NCBI GenBank assembly: GCA_963680875.1
Contig: OY804575.1
Location: forward strand, 103,533,505-103,597,504
Origin: Bathymodiolus brooksi
Lineage: Eukaryota > Mollusca > Bivalvia > Mytilida > Modiolidae
DNA: 64,000 nt
Reading direction: 5' to 3'
The translations under genes were made by a program, and so were the position numbers. How positions within the stretch are numbered: the stretch's first letter is position 1; every line of letters starts with the position of its first letter. The notes under the pieces were generated by a model that was not told the origin of the DNA, searched no databases, and saw only the letters and a program-made list of their open reading frames with translations. Shown here piece by piece: positions 1-26,250 of this stretch.

Positions 1-54
1 AAAATGTTATTATTAATGTAATCAGCTTCCGAGCTGTTGGATTTATGTATAAAA

Positions 55-205
55 TATACAAAAAAGGTGCACTCGACTCGCAACCGCAAGTGATAAAGGT
101 TACCAGTTGCTTGCTGCCGTGGTCGGTGGTTCTCTGGCTTCTTCCACCACTAAAACTGGTCGCCATGATATAGCTGAAATATTGCTGAAAGTGGCATTAA
201 TCACC
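55..205 (+). repeat. SINE 3' portion (family S1)
   Basis: It carries the shared core of this window's first SINE family: a GTGCACTCGA block, a TCGGTGGTTCTCT block, CCACCACTAAAACTGG, then CGCCATGATATAGCTGAAAT and GCTGAAAGTGGC. The best relative is the copy at 26005-26250. Confidence 0.7.
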
Positions 206-284
206 TAAACCCAATCATCTTATACAAAATATATGATACAATATATCTTGTTACCTCCATTATAGGAGATGTTACTTGTCGCAA

Positions 285-405
285 GTCGTACCTCTTAAGA
301 TTAGGACTAGTTTAGTGAAACGCACGTATACGTGCACGTAAGGAAATCTTAAAGAGTGATCTTAGACTTACGATTTACGATCACTTTAGTGAAACGGTCG
401 CCTAG
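285..405. repeat. Short inverted/direct repeat, probable MITE remnant
   Basis: It contains a CTTAAGATT/AATCTTAAAG inverted pair around a self-complementary GCACGTATACGTGC-like core, plus two copies of TTTAGTGAAACG. It resembles small palindromic elements, but the ends are not sharp. Confidence 0.35.
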
Positions 406-479
406 GTGCTTCCAAGAGGTTTTTCTTTTCTTTTCTTGAATGAGTGTGATTGTTGCTTAAGGCCAGTTGATAAGTTTCA

Positions 480-545
480 CTTGTCGGAAACACTTCCAGG
501 TCCTTTCCTCATTCATGACTTATCATCGGGGTTGTAACTAGATTA
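480..545 (+). repeat. Fragment of the CTCGATCTTTAG bivalve repeat
   Basis: It shares the TTGTCGGAAAC, CTTCCAGGTCCTTTCCTC and ATTCATGAC blocks with the longer copy at about 1440-1520, in the same order. Confidence 0.5.
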
Positions 546-552
546 ATGTAGT

Positions 553-1176
553 CCACTTACTGTGTAGCTCCATGCTCAACTTGTATTTTATTGATGCATA
601 AAACACGAGGCAGACATAAGTAGTATATTCCACTTACTGTGTAGATCCATGCTCAACTTGTATTTTATTGATGTATAAAACACGAGGCAGACATAAGTAG
701 TATAGTCCACTTACTGTGTAGACCCATGCTCAACATGTATTTTATTGATGTATAAAACATGAGGCAGACATAAGTAGTATAGTTCACTTACTGTGTAGAT
801 CCATGCTCAACATGTATTTTATTGATGTATAAAACACGAGGCAGACATACGTAGTATAATTCACTTACTGTGTAGATCCATGCTCAACTTGTATTTTATT
901 GATGCATAAAACAGGAGGCAGACATTAGTAGTATAGTCCACTTACTGTGTAGATCCATGCTCAACATGTATTTTATTGATGTATGAAACACGAGGCAGAC
1001 ATAAGTAGTATAGTCCACTTACTGTGTAGATCCATGCTCAACATGTATTTTATTGATGTATGAAACACGAGGCAGACATAAGTAGTATAGTCCACTTACT
1101 GTGTAGATCCATGCTCAACATGTATTTTATTGATGTATAAAACACGAGGCAGACATAAGTAGTATAGTTCACTTAC
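553..1176 (-). repeat. 77-bp tandem repeat, eight copies, each with a 5' splice site
   Basis: The CACTTACTGTGTAG block recurs every 77 bp, at about 555, 632, 709, 786, 863, 940, 1017 and 1094; the ninth position (1171) is the real exon-10 donor of the lipase. On the minus strand each copy contains 41 nt homologous to the end of exon 10, an intact GTAAGT, and 30 nt of intron. In the exon-10 frame the copies read YINKIHVEHGST, close to the exon's own YISKVQVEHGLK. Confidence 0.93.
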
Positions 1177-16691
<15,515 letters not shown>

Positions 16692-16723
16692 GTTGTACAG
16701 AAGAGACCCCAACTATCAGAGAA

Positions 16724-16742
16724 CTTTATCTACGTCACGTTT
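16724..16742 (-). promoter_or_regulatory. Possible lipase core promoter elements
   Basis: About 35-50 bp before the lipase ATG the minus strand reads GTGACGTAGATAAAG. It combines a CRE-like TGACGT, a GATA-factor site (AGATAA) and a weak TATA-like GATAAAG. GATA factors commonly drive gut genes in animals, which would suit a digestive lipase. The motifs are short and may be chance. Confidence 0.25.
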
Positions 16743-17165
16743 TAGGTTAATGGTTATCTAGATCAGGAAATTACGCCTATCAGTTGCCGTATTTAGTGAC
16801 CTTATGTATTGGGGTTTCTCCGTAGATCAAGGATGTATGGTATATTGTTCTATTATATTTTCTATGTGCGTTTTACCACCTCTCCAACGTAAAAACCACC
16901 GGTAGATTCATAATTTCCACATCTGATGGAATAATGGGTTTCTTAATACGGCTTTAAAATAATACGACCTGAACACGTAGGAAATACACATTCACATTCA
17001 AAACAAAGGGTTTACCAGAGTACATGCAGAATATACAGAGTTCACTTGACTTTAAAAAAAAAAAAATAGTTAAATAAATGAAAAACAAAAACAAAAGCAA
17101 AAAAAATATTAGAACAATTCTAAAATCCAATAGAAAAATCGTAGAAAGAGGCAAAATCGATACCA
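16743..17165. other. Intergenic, upstream of the lipase
   Basis: AT-rich with a poly-A run near 17054. No gene or clear repeat is seen. Confidence 0.45.
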
Positions 17166-17430
17166 CTAACACACAAATACATGACCTCTAACACACAAAT
17201 ACATGACCTCTAACACACAAATACGTGACCTCTGACACACAAATACGTGACCTCTAACACACAAATACGTGACCTCTGACACACAAATACGTGACCTCTA
17301 ACACACAAATACGTGACCTCTGACACACAAATACATGACCTCTAACACACAAATACGTGACCTCTAACACACAAATACGTGACCTCTAACACACAAATAC
17401 GTGACCTCTAACACACAAATACGTGACCTC
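17166..17430. repeat. 22-bp minisatellite, about 12 copies
   Basis: The unit is TAACACACAAATACGTGACC plus TC, with variation at CTAAC/CTGAC and ACGTG/ACATG. The variants alternate irregularly, as in recent slippage. Confidence 0.95.
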
Positions 17431-18229
17431 TCAATCGCTCACTTTCCTGGCTTAGTATACGTACAAGCACTTCAGTAATACATGTAACATGTAATGGGTT
17501 AAACTTTGCTCCTTGTTTGTAGTGAAATGATGCGGTTATGCAAGTATTTTCAAAATTATCCATTCAGAAACTTTTGTCAGATTATGACATCCTTTTACTG
17601 AGAAGAGTTAAGAACAATTTCACATTGATTTCATTATAAAAATGCGTTACACAGTGGTGCTCTATTTGATACTACGATCTGGAAAAAAAAACAAAAATCC
17701 GAGTGATAAAGAACCGTCCAATGTCAAATCATTTATAGCTCAGTTTCAGTCATCAATATGTGTAGCTTACCCAAACACTATATCATTAAAATAAATCCCA
17801 CGAAGTCAATGGTAAGAAAATAGTTTCTCGGTTTTGAGACAGACCAGTTCCTATTTTTAGCAATGTGAGATTTTCTTATCTTGCACTAGTGCAAGACAAT
17901 AAAATCACGCGCGGTTTACCGGCAAATGCATGCTGTACAGTTTATGTCCCTGTCTTGCACTTTTGCCGGTGTTAGATTCTATATGTCTTGTGTGAAATAA
18001 GAAGAGACAGATTACAATGCAGAAATCGACAAAAAAAAGTAAACATATCAGGGTTTTTTTTCGTAGTGAACGGTTTTCACTTTTAAACTGTGGTAATTTT
18101 GGACGTATGACCACCTAATGTTTTCTCCGTCACATAATTTACTTATATTTTTTTACTTGTCTTAGTGTGGTTCGTGTTTTCAAATTACATGTCTTCGCGT
18201 TATCAGTTCTGTGTTGTAATGTCCGCCAC
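17431..18229. other. Intergenic, nothing recognised
   Basis: AT-rich. The only notable item is a 16-bp perfect palindrome, CTTGCACTAGTGCAAG, near 17881-17896. Confidence 0.45.
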
Positions 18230-18480
18230 GATTTCCGCGTAAAGCGATGTTTGATTCGTCTTTACTCCCATTGTTTTGTAGGGGTTCATGTTTTATTTAA
18301 GTTATTTGTATTATTTCACGTATACTAGTGCCCAACACGATTTCCATATTAGATCAGTGACGTTCGTGTCGTTTAACAGTAAAACGACGAGCGTCACATG
18401 TGGGGCATGAACTGCAAATCCTTCCGAAGCACCTGTGTTCACCCCCCCCCCCCCCCCGGTTTTAAGTTCTGGTTACCTCT
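18230..18480 (+). repeat. Decayed bivalve-type repeat pieces
   Basis: CGATTTCCGCGTAAAGCG and CGTCTTTACTCCCATTG match the block at 1838-2015. Then GCGTCACATGTGGGGCATGA and CTTCCGAAGCACCTGTGTTC match the CTCGATCTTTAG family and run into a poly-C tract of about 18 bases (18440-18457). Confidence 0.5.
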
Positions 18481-18735
18481 TTGTAGCTTCAAACTTGTTT
18501 TTATTGGATTATAGACAACAATGCATCTACCCACCCTGACAAAAGTGGCTTGTGCAGATGTATAGTTGTAATCATGTGGATGAGAAAACATTCAGTTGTT
18601 CTATGTTAAAAAATATCATGGTTTAAAGCGGTGGAAAGTAAACTGATTTGTTTACATTCTTTGTTGTTGATTGTTGCATTGGGAGACTTCTCTTCATATT
18701 ACAAAATACACTATTTTCTTATGATATACATATAT

Positions 18736-18916
18736 CAGGGTCGGATCCTGGATTTCAAGTTAGGGGGGGGGGGGGGCGCACTTAAAAAAATTGCGCCGAG
18801 CAAAGGGAGGCGCGAAAATTTTTGGGGTATTTCGTGTGAAAAATCACGATTTTACGCCAAAAAATCATATTTTTTCCAATTTTAGGGGGGAGGGGCGCCC
18901 CCTGGATCCGCCCCTG
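18736..18916. mobile_element. MITE with CAGGG(T/G)CGGATCC termini, hAT-like
   Basis: Left end CAGGGTCGGATCCTGG; right end CCTGGATCCGCCCCTG, an inverted repeat with two mismatches. The CAGGGGCGGATCC terminus is one I associate with hAT-like MITEs in many animals. The interior has G-runs and AT-rich parts and no frame. The flanks (CATATAT/TATATT) are too simple to prove an 8-bp duplication. Confidence 0.75.
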
Positions 18917-19251
18917 TATATTGTCCACTGCCTGTTGTTAAAATCATTAATGCGTCCAATTATGATAGTTACTATCACCACCACGACTTCCTATTACAAG
19001 CTTTGTAGTGCATAATTCAATATTATTTTGCAACAAATAAAATGGATTGGACAACATTTTTTTTTCCAAATTATACTTCATTTTTTAATTGGATATGTAA
19101 TAATTAATAAATAAATAGACATATTTTGATTTTAACCTTTAATGTAAAAAGCACTTGGCATAATATTGTGTACCGTTTGTAAAGTAAAATTATACAACAT
19201 TTTTGTAAAACTGAAGCACTATCACTCAATGTATATAATTGCAGTCTCTCG

Positions 19252-19476
19252 TTACACCATGGTTTCTGTACTACATGTACTGGTGTGTACATCTCCACTG
19301 TTGTTCAATGTACTGGTGTGTACATCTTGTTCACTGCTGTTCAATGTACTGGTGTGTACATCCCCACTGTCGTTCAATGTACTGGTGTGTACATCTTGTT
19401 CACTGTCGTTCAATGTACGATCAAGTGACGTCATATTTAAAGCTGACGATCGGTTATTGGCTGGAATTCGTAAAAT
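19252..19476 (-). CDS. BTB gene exon 5: C-terminal tandem peptide repeats and stop
   Basis: The acceptor is TTATTGCAG. After [18 protein letters not shown] come four repeats, [35 protein letters not shown] and [11 protein letters not shown], then CSTETMV and a stop. The alternating 12- and 11-residue units form a 69-bp DNA repeat present twice, so the exon has grown by duplication. Confidence 0.85.
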   Translation of the reverse strand: MLRIPANNRSSALNMTSLDRTLNDSEQDVHTSTLNDSGDVHTSTLNSSEQDVHTSTLNNSGDVHTSTCSTETMV

Positions 19477-22400
19477 CTGCAATAAATAAATGAATAAAAG
19501 ATGTACTCATAAATTTTCATTGTTGTCCTTTATTTGGGAATGGCTATTCCACCATGGATTATATAGCAAATAGTTCATGGTACTGAGGGTCATATGACAG
19601 TATATGGACCGGTCCATATACTGCCATATGACCCGAAGTGACATGAACTATTTGCTATATTATACTTTTTATCTAAAATAATGCAGGTACCTGGTCGGTC
19701 CACATATTACCGGTCCATATACGAAAATAGTGACCGGCTGCGCTAACAAAGACAAATAGGGAAAATAAAAACGTAAAGTGTAATATAATCAGAATCGAGT
19801 CGAGTCTTAAAACCGGTCCCGGGCATCCGTTACCAACCATGTCGCCCATTTTCCATTAATTTCTTGCTTATCTGAGCGGCCCACATGGCATTACCTAAAT
19901 GCCCATATGATCAATCCGGTTCTGACTATAATTATAAGGAATTTATAACCTCTCACACAAGCGATGATTAATTTAATGACCTATTAGCTCATTACATTAA
20001 AGTTAATCTTATTATTTATATTTTCTAAAATATTTATTCCACCCGGAAAGAGTCAATGGAGATAATACCGATAAATACCAAATAGAAACACCCCTTTTGT
20101 TTCATAATGTTCTCCATTTTATTTATATATTTATCCGTATTTTGAAGTTTGTTCGATTCGTCGAAGGGCCGTCGTGGTCGTGATCGTAAATCCAACTACC
20201 TGTGCAATCATGCCTATCGCCACTTATGTTGTGAGTTCGAATCCCGCTCATGGCGAGGTGTACTCGATACAACATTATGCGATAAAGTTTGTCAGCGACC
20301 TGCGACAAGTGGGTGTTTTTTTCTGTGATACTCCGGTTTCCTCCACCAATAATATGGACCTCCCAATATGTATTTATGATCGCTAAATTACAATTTCAAT
20401 CTAGAAACAAACCTTCAGTCGAAGTCTCTGTGCTGCTTTATGGTCTCCATATCGAAACGTATCCTTCATTAACACCGACGAATTTACAGGTACCATAATG
20501 CTCCTTTCAATAAATTCCCAACATGCACTTCTGAGATCAGGAATGTCAAATTCAGTGGCAATGCATAGAAAGCCTGTAACAATAGATGAGCATTTTACAA
20601 CTGTTTGAGATGGGTTTATATTTTATGTTGCCATGTTACATTCTTTAAAAAATAATTATTGGAGATTTTGTTGTCTTGTGATAGCATTCCGCGAAACCTA
20701 TATAATTTGAATTTTGGGATATTGTTCGATATAAATAATGAAAAGAACAAAGACTTTTTTCATCATGTCCCATTCGTATAAAGAAACGACCATTTAACAT
20801 GGGCTGTGGGTGGCTTTTTTCTGCAAATTAGCGCTCCTGTGGTTTTCAACGAAAAATTTTGGTAAAATAAAAAAAAATGCTATTTCATCTCCAAAACAGA
20901 AGTAATCATTAATCTGAATTTTTGCTTCGTGCGAAAAAAAATCTGGCTCAGGACAGGAAAAGGACATAACCATCCTCCTTAAAAAGTTAAATGGTTCGAT
21001 CCCTAATGATTTTGCACCGCTATAAATAAATGGTTGGATCCCAAATGATTGTTGTACCATTATAATTTGAAATTCTTACCGGTAACTGTCGCAACATCTA
21101 TTACTACAGATCCACAATGGACAAACAATAAAAATGAACGGAACACATCAGCGTCATAGTTATCAACAATAATAGTCATTCTGTTCCCATGCTCAGAATA
21201 TGTGCTGTTGTGCTTCTTCATTTTCTTCTTGTCTTTCTTGTCTAATGATATTTCTTTGGAGTGTTTTAGAAACATAATGAAAAATGCCCTAAACGAATAA
21301 AATATTTGAACAGTGAGTGAGTGAGTGATTGTTGTTAAACGCCAATTGAGTATTTTTTAGCCATATTATGACGAAAACAAGTTACAATTTGATGAGATGA
21401 TGATAACTACATGTTTGTATTATTTATTAAGGGGACCATAGACTTCCGCCCATAGCAAAGTGTTCTCTATACAATGGAATGTGATAAAGGTTGTCAGTGA
21501 CCACCATACAAATATAACTGAAATCGGTTGTTGAACATGCCGTTAAAGCCCATAACTCAACCATTTACTCATAAATGAAGGGTGCTTAGCGATGGAGCAG
21601 CAAAATGTCGGCATTAGTCTTTGGTTACACCCGGTCAAACAAACATCGAAGCCTCAATCTTCTGCACCACCGAGGCGAATTTTATAATCAGAAAATGTTA
21701 TGTCAATATTTCATCTAATTAAAGAACAATATGGAATAAAAGTTAAAGGCGGGGATCGTGGTGCTCAATCTTTAGTTTTCTGTATAATGTTATCTCGATC
21801 ATTGTTCGCCTGTGACCATTGTTTGTCTGTCATTCTTCCGATTGGAAAACAAATTGTAAGTACTGTATGTGAAACATTTTGCTATCGATTTTATCTAAGT
21901 AAAAACTTACCTGCTACGCGTGCTGAGAATAGCCTTTATGCCATATACTGGAATCCTGTGTGGTCCAACAATGAATACGAGGTCACACAAATCTGGCATC
22001 GATAGAATATAACGGAGGTTATCGATCAAAGTCTGAGTACTCGTAACTTTCATTGATTCTGTCGATTCAATTTCGTCCAAATCGTCACTATCGTCGTCAT
22101 CGGATGACGAATCGCTGAATTGAGTTGAATCTTCTGACGAAAAATCTGAATCGTAAGATGATGCAGCCATTTGTAATTTTCTGTGACAACTTTCTTTTGT
22201 ATTACCAGAATTGTAGACTGGCGAGTCGTAGCCAGAGGATACATCTGTAATACAAAAAAAAAGATAAATTCCTTCAATTTAATACTAAATCCAGAATGCA
22301 AAAAAAAAAATGAAATTGTTAAATTATTACCTATAAACCCTCAAAATGCTTAAGTGAGTGGGTAGTTGTGGCTTATCGCTAAGTGAGCAATTTTTGTTCA

Positions 22401-23012
22401 GCAAGAACAAGTTACTTTTCGATGAGATAGTGATGACTTCCTATTTGTACGGCAAGCACGCTAACTATTACACCTGACCATCGAGGCGTTCCTAAATGTT
22501 TAATTTGTAGACAGTTTTAAGCGGTGTCTACATGTAAAAGTCTTTCATCTTTTTCCTGATCTTAATACTCAAAGCATCAAATTGTTCTATACAAAGTCGA
22601 ACACATTTATTTGACATTCTGATCTTCAATATGGTCTTCTGTTGTTTTATTGAAGTTGGATTGACATTTATCCATATAATTAGACCACATCGCAACTAAG
22701 GGTTTATTGCAAGGTGTACTCGATTCAACCTTATGTGACAGCGTCAGTGACTTACAGAAGGTCCGTGGTTAACCCCAGCCCCCCTGCAATAAAACTGATG
22801 ACCAGTATAAGAGTTTTGACGCGCTATTAATGTCAAAACAAATATTATTATTGACCAATATTTGCTTTTTGAACCGGAATCACGAAGTAGACAGAAAAGA
22901 AAATATTATGATTATATATGTGCTCACCTTCGTTTTCGCTGTTCAATGACAACAGACTAACTTCCTCTTCTATAAGACGTTTAGATTTCGGTGTGCTGGT
23001 ATACAGTGCCAT
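19252..23012 (-). CDS. BTB/POZ domain protein, serine-enriched-protein-like, 5 exons
   Basis: Five exons with GT-AG borders and compatible phases total 1014 nt, giving 337 residues plus a stop. Residues 1-104 are disordered and rich in Ser and Asp (for example [17 protein letters not shown]). A BTB fold covers about residues 105-215, with [20 protein letters not shown] then [18 protein letters not shown] and [20 protein letters not shown] helical BACK-like part follows ([14 protein letters not shown]). The C-terminus has four repeats. BTB proteins dimerise and often serve as Cullin-3 adaptors or scaffolds. The closest type I know is invertebrate serine-enriched protein (gprs); that ortholog call is from motif recall and is less certain than the domain. 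Exons 22928-23012, 21911-22244, 21080-21288, 20413-20573 and 19252-19476. The start is the first ATG, giving a conserved-looking [11 protein letters not shown] opening. Confidence 0.88.
19560..19663. repeat. Palindrome of ~50-bp arms inside BTB gene intron 4
   Basis: Outer arms TATAGCAAATAGTTCATG and CATGAACTATTTGCTATA; inner arms GGGTCATATGACAGTATATG and CATATACTGCCATATGACCC. The centre is GGACCGGTCC at 19606-19615, with no spacer. Confidence 0.9.
20160..20362 (+). repeat. SINE S1, plus orientation
   Basis: It opens GGCCGTCGTGGTCGTGATCG, with a B box in TGTTGTGAGTTCGAATCCCG, then TGTACTCGATACAACATTAT, CCTCCACCAATAATATGGAC. Its 3' core is missing. It lies in BTB gene intron 4, next to exon 4. 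Confidence 0.8.
20413..20573 (-). CDS. BTB gene exon 4: end of BTB and BACK-like helices
   Basis: It reads [28 protein letters not shown] and then [13 protein letters not shown]. The acceptor is TTGTTACAG and the donor GTTTGT. It enters in phase 1 and leaves in phase 0. Confidence 0.88.
21080..21288 (-). CDS. BTB gene exon 3: middle of BTB
   Basis: It opens [20 protein letters not shown], contains a basic KKDKKKMKK insert, then [20 protein letters not shown] and [15 protein letters not shown]. The acceptor is TTCGTTTAG and the donor GTAAGA. Confidence 0.9.
21312..21680 (-). repeat. SINE S2, minus orientation, 3' half variable
   Basis: The plus strand opens GTGAGTGAGTGATTGTTGTT and AAACGCCAATTGAGTATTTT, then CATATTATGACGAAAACAAG. 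The middle differs from other copies and the end shows ATGAAGGGTGCTTAGCG and CACCCGGTC. It lies in BTB intron 2. Confidence 0.6.
21745..21850 (+). repeat. Bivalve-type repeat fragment
   Basis: GTGGTGCTCAATCTTTAGTT and GACCATTGTTTGTCTGTC match the 3' part of the repeat at 1395-1745. It is strongly decayed. Confidence 0.4.
21911..22244 (-). CDS. BTB gene exon 2: acidic serine-rich region and BTB start
   Basis: The acceptor is GTATTACAG and the donor GTAAGT. It encodes [12 protein letters not shown], the acidic serine tract, then [14 protein letters not shown] and [12 protein letters not shown]. It enters in phase 1 and leaves in phase 2. Confidence 0.9.
22345..22500 (-). repeat. SINE S2 fragment
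   Basis: The plus strand reads GAGTGGGTAGTTGTGGCTTA, GTGAGCAATTTTTGTTCAGC and AAGAACAAGTTACTTTTCGA, matching the S2 start region. It lies in BTB intron 1. Confidence 0.55.
22690..22810 (+). repeat. SINE S1 fragment, weak
   Basis: GCAAGGTGTACTCGATTCAA, CCTTATGTGACAGCGTCAGT and CTGCAATAAAACTGATGACC are diverged S1 blocks in the right order. Confidence 0.5.
22928..23012 (-). CDS. BTB gene exon 1
   Basis: The ATG is at 23012. It encodes [20 protein letters not shown] and LSLNSENE, and ends at a GTGAGC donor in phase 1. No in-frame upstream ATG was preferred because the peptide opens cleanly here. Confidence 0.8.
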
Positions 23013-24476
23013 TGTCAGAGTTTTATAAAATATTGATAATCAAACTGGTATTTTGAGACATTTTATACTTTTCTAAGAGTCAAAGACTCTAGAAATATGA
23101 CATTAGAAATAAAAGTCATCTGCCAATTTTTAAGGGGTTGACATGCAAAACGTTTTGTCTACCGTGTCATAAATTTATACTGTAACGGAACTCATGGTTG
23201 ACAAGTCTTGAGTTACCTGATCGTGTCGGCTTGTGTTGATCAGCTGACTGTCATGGATAATTATCTCCGTTAATTAACTTTGATTATCAATTACCTGTAC
23301 GTATACTTAAAGGTGTAACAATATACCTATAAATAAACAAAGTTAATCACTAATCACGTGTGTGGATTGTTGATATATTTCTTAGACTAAATATATTGTA
23401 TATACCTAATACATAATAATGTTGATACATGTAACAACAGACAGTAGCGGAGCAAGATATTTATCTTTTTTTAAATCTCATTTTCAGCCACACATATTTA
23501 CGGAGATTGTTCAGTTCCTTGATATTATGAGCATACAGCTTAAAATCTTAAATGAAATAAAAATAAATAAATAAATAAATAAATAAAAGAGATACATTTA
23601 CAATTTAGCCATTGATTTCTCCCGTTTTATCTCTATAACTGCATTGAAGTAAGTAATGAACATCATCTCCATTTTATTAAAGTTATGTATTTATTGTTCT
23701 TATTCCCCGTGAAATTATTTTTTTCATAGCATAATATATGTTATTTCTCAATGGTGGAAGATGCACAAGCTCTTGGTGACATTTATTTATTCTTCTTTTA
23801 TTTAATTTGTTATTCACAGATTTGAAAATAATAAAAATTTCTTTATTAGTTCAGCCTATTTTCTTTTATCTTATATATATAGTAACAGCAGCTTACACGC
23901 ACCGCCCCTTTCATGTGCTTTTCATGTTACCATATACATGTATAAGACTGTATGCATATGGACGCGAACACGTGAGAATAAGACATAGACATTGATTATA
24001 TATCTCTGACAAAGGAAAATAAGCTAAAATAATAAAGATTTTTTTTATAATCTGTAAACGAATACGATATCAAAATAAACAAATGGCACAACTGTCGGTG
24101 GGGATCTGTAGGAATTCATTTTTAGAATTTGTTCATTTATTCAGTTCAGTAGGTTATAAATTAGTAATCAAAAATAATGTTATATAGTTAGTTAAACCTT
24201 CTTTTATTGATGAATATGATCATGACTATCCTTTACCATTGTAATAATATCATGTATACATTTTTTGTATATACTGTAATGAATGAATTAAAAAAAAAAT
24301 TTTTTTTTATTATATTGGCAACACAGTTTTCCACAATCAAAAAGAAAAACTTTGAAAAAGAAAAAGAAAAAGAAAAGAAAGTAAACATTGGAAAGGGGGA
24401 GTTGTATTACAGGTCTAGCCTAACAGCTATCCTGATCTGTGTGTTGAAATAGTTTTTCATGCGAAACTCAACTTTT
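23013..24476. other. Upstream region of the BTB gene, no feature recognised
   Basis: AT-rich intergenic sequence with a short (AAAT)n run near 23556-23588. I see no clear promoter motif or RNA gene. Short frames here lack similarity. Confidence 0.4.
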
Positions 24477-25438
24477 TTCATTCATCCAGGAATTATCAGA
24501 AAAAGACAACAAAAATATCCAGACAGATCTAATAATTATGGATTTTGCAAAGGCTTTCGATAAAATCCCCTACCGCAGACTTCTCTATAAACTAAACTAC
24601 TATGGAATTTCTGGACCTATACTTCACTGGATCTTAGCTTTTCTTACTAATCGTACACAAACAGTGGTCATTGATGGAAAGTCATCATCAACTGTGCCTG
24701 TCACATCTGGTGTTCCGCAAGGAACAGTCCTGGACCCCGTCTTGTTCTTGGTCTACATTAACAACCTCTCTGATTACTCGACACACAGTCAGCGCAGGCT
24801 GTTCGCGGACGACAGCATCATATACATTCCCATCAAATCCCAGCATGATTGTAATAAATTACAACAGGATCTTGATGCAGCAGCCAGATGAGAGAGCTAA
24901 TGGCTTTTTACCCTGACAAATGTTCAGTACTGTCTGTCACTAAAAACGGAAGCAACCAATACAACACAATTACATCCTCCATAACCATATACTTGAATCT
25001 GTGAGCTCAGCTACATATCTTGGTATAACAGTACAGTATAAACTCAAATGGGATAAACACATCAACGACATAACATCAAAAGGCAACAAAGCACTGGGTT
25101 TCTTAAAACGAAACCTAAAAACATCAAACCAACAAATAAAAACCCAGGCGTACCAAGTGCTCGTCAGGCCAAAATTAGAGTACTCATGCTCTATCTGGGA
25201 CCCTCACACATCTGCATCCATAGAAAAATTGAGATGGTCCAACGACGAGCTGCTCGGTACATCTGTAATTGATACCACAATACCAAGTGTATCAGATATG
25301 CTCAATATAATTAACTTACCATCACTTGCAGAACGTAGACTTCGCACAAGATTGGTTATGATGTACAAAGTATCATTCCATCTTGTTGCTGTACCATCAG
25401 ACATATTAATCGTTTCAGACACAAGGACCAGGAAATAG
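24477..25438 (+). pseudogene. Non-LTR retrotransposon reverse transcriptase, decayed (Jockey-like)
   Basis: The frame from about 24487 reads TDLIIMDFAKAFDKIP, then TSGVPQGTVLDPVLFLVYIN and LFADDSIIYIP. These are RT motifs with catalytic Asp in DFAKAFD and in FADD. A frameshift near 24889 moves the frame to MAFYPDKCSVLS, which ends in a stop near 25000. The third segment, from 25001, reads SSATYLGITVQYKLKWDKHI, KGNKALGFLKRNL and LEYSCSIWDPHT, with two compensating shifts around 25228-25282. The N-terminal RT part and the endonuclease are absent, as expected for a 5'-truncated dead copy. FADD and the GVPQGTVL/WDPHT set fit the Jockey group, but CR1-type relatives are possible. Confidence 0.88.
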
Positions 25439-25440
25439 CA

Positions 25441-26004
25441 CCCCCTAACATATATGCAAATACATACTTCTAAAGACACATAGACATTCATTCTTCCCAT
25501 ATACAATACCACATTGGAAACAAATCCCTATAAATACACTTACTCTCTTCCATATACCTTCAGTCGTCAGCTTCAGAGACCAGCTAACACCTGCTGTTCT
25601 CTGCAACCTACTATAGTTTTCTTTAATATTCTATAAATAGTTTTAATCACTAAAAGTTCGTTACTGCACTAATTTACTATCATATCATTTACAAATTAAA
25701 TTGTTTTTGTTTCTTTTTGGCACATTTTTGATCATTTTAGTATATAGTCCACGCATGCAACAGACAGTATGTAATCATCGGAGGTCGATGGTATACTGTA
25801 TACCAAAAGAAGAGAAGAAGAATTGTGAAAGCCAAGTGCTGCAAGAGATGTTTGCACGAGACATATTACTCATATGGTTTTTATCCACAGTATTTTTTCA
25901 ATGAAGTGTAATTTTAATTCATTTTCAGTGTCCTATGTTAAACTTCAACCCATTAAAGTGGACTTATAACTACCTGAGGGCCCGGGTGACTCAATGAGTT
26001 AGGT
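25441..26004. other. 3' remnant of the retrotransposon and unassigned DNA
   Basis: The first ~180 bases after the RT remnant (CCTTCAGTCGTCAGCTTCAG, CTGCTGTTCTCTGCAACCTA) may still belong to it. The rest is AT-rich and unassigned. Confidence 0.4.
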
Positions 26005-26250
26005 AGTTGGATTACCTACAACTCATACAAGCCTATCACCAATATGGCATTGGTTCGCGCTCAGCTTTGTAAATTACAAAAAAGGGTGCACTCGATTCTC
26101 AGCCGCAAGTGATAACGTTTACCAGTTGCTTGCCCATGGTCGGTGGTTCTCTCCGGGTAGTCCGGCTTCTTCCACCACTAAAACTGGTCGCCATGATATA
26201 GCTGAAATATTGCTGAAAGTGGCGTTAAGCACAAAAAATCTGATCAAATC
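26005..26250 (+). repeat. SINE S1-like, first of a head-to-tail pair
   Basis: A tRNA-like head, GGTTGGATTACCTACA..., and a decayed B box are followed by GGTGCACTCGATTCTCAGCC, GCAAGTGATAACGTTTACCA, CTTCCACCACTAAAACTGGT and GCTGAAAGTGGCGTTAAGCA. It is the same subtype as 55-205. Confidence 0.75.

Noticed and set aside
22050..22301. Minus-strand frame overlapping BTB exon 2
   Set aside because: An alternative frame of a real exon; the BTB frame is supported by motifs and splice phases.
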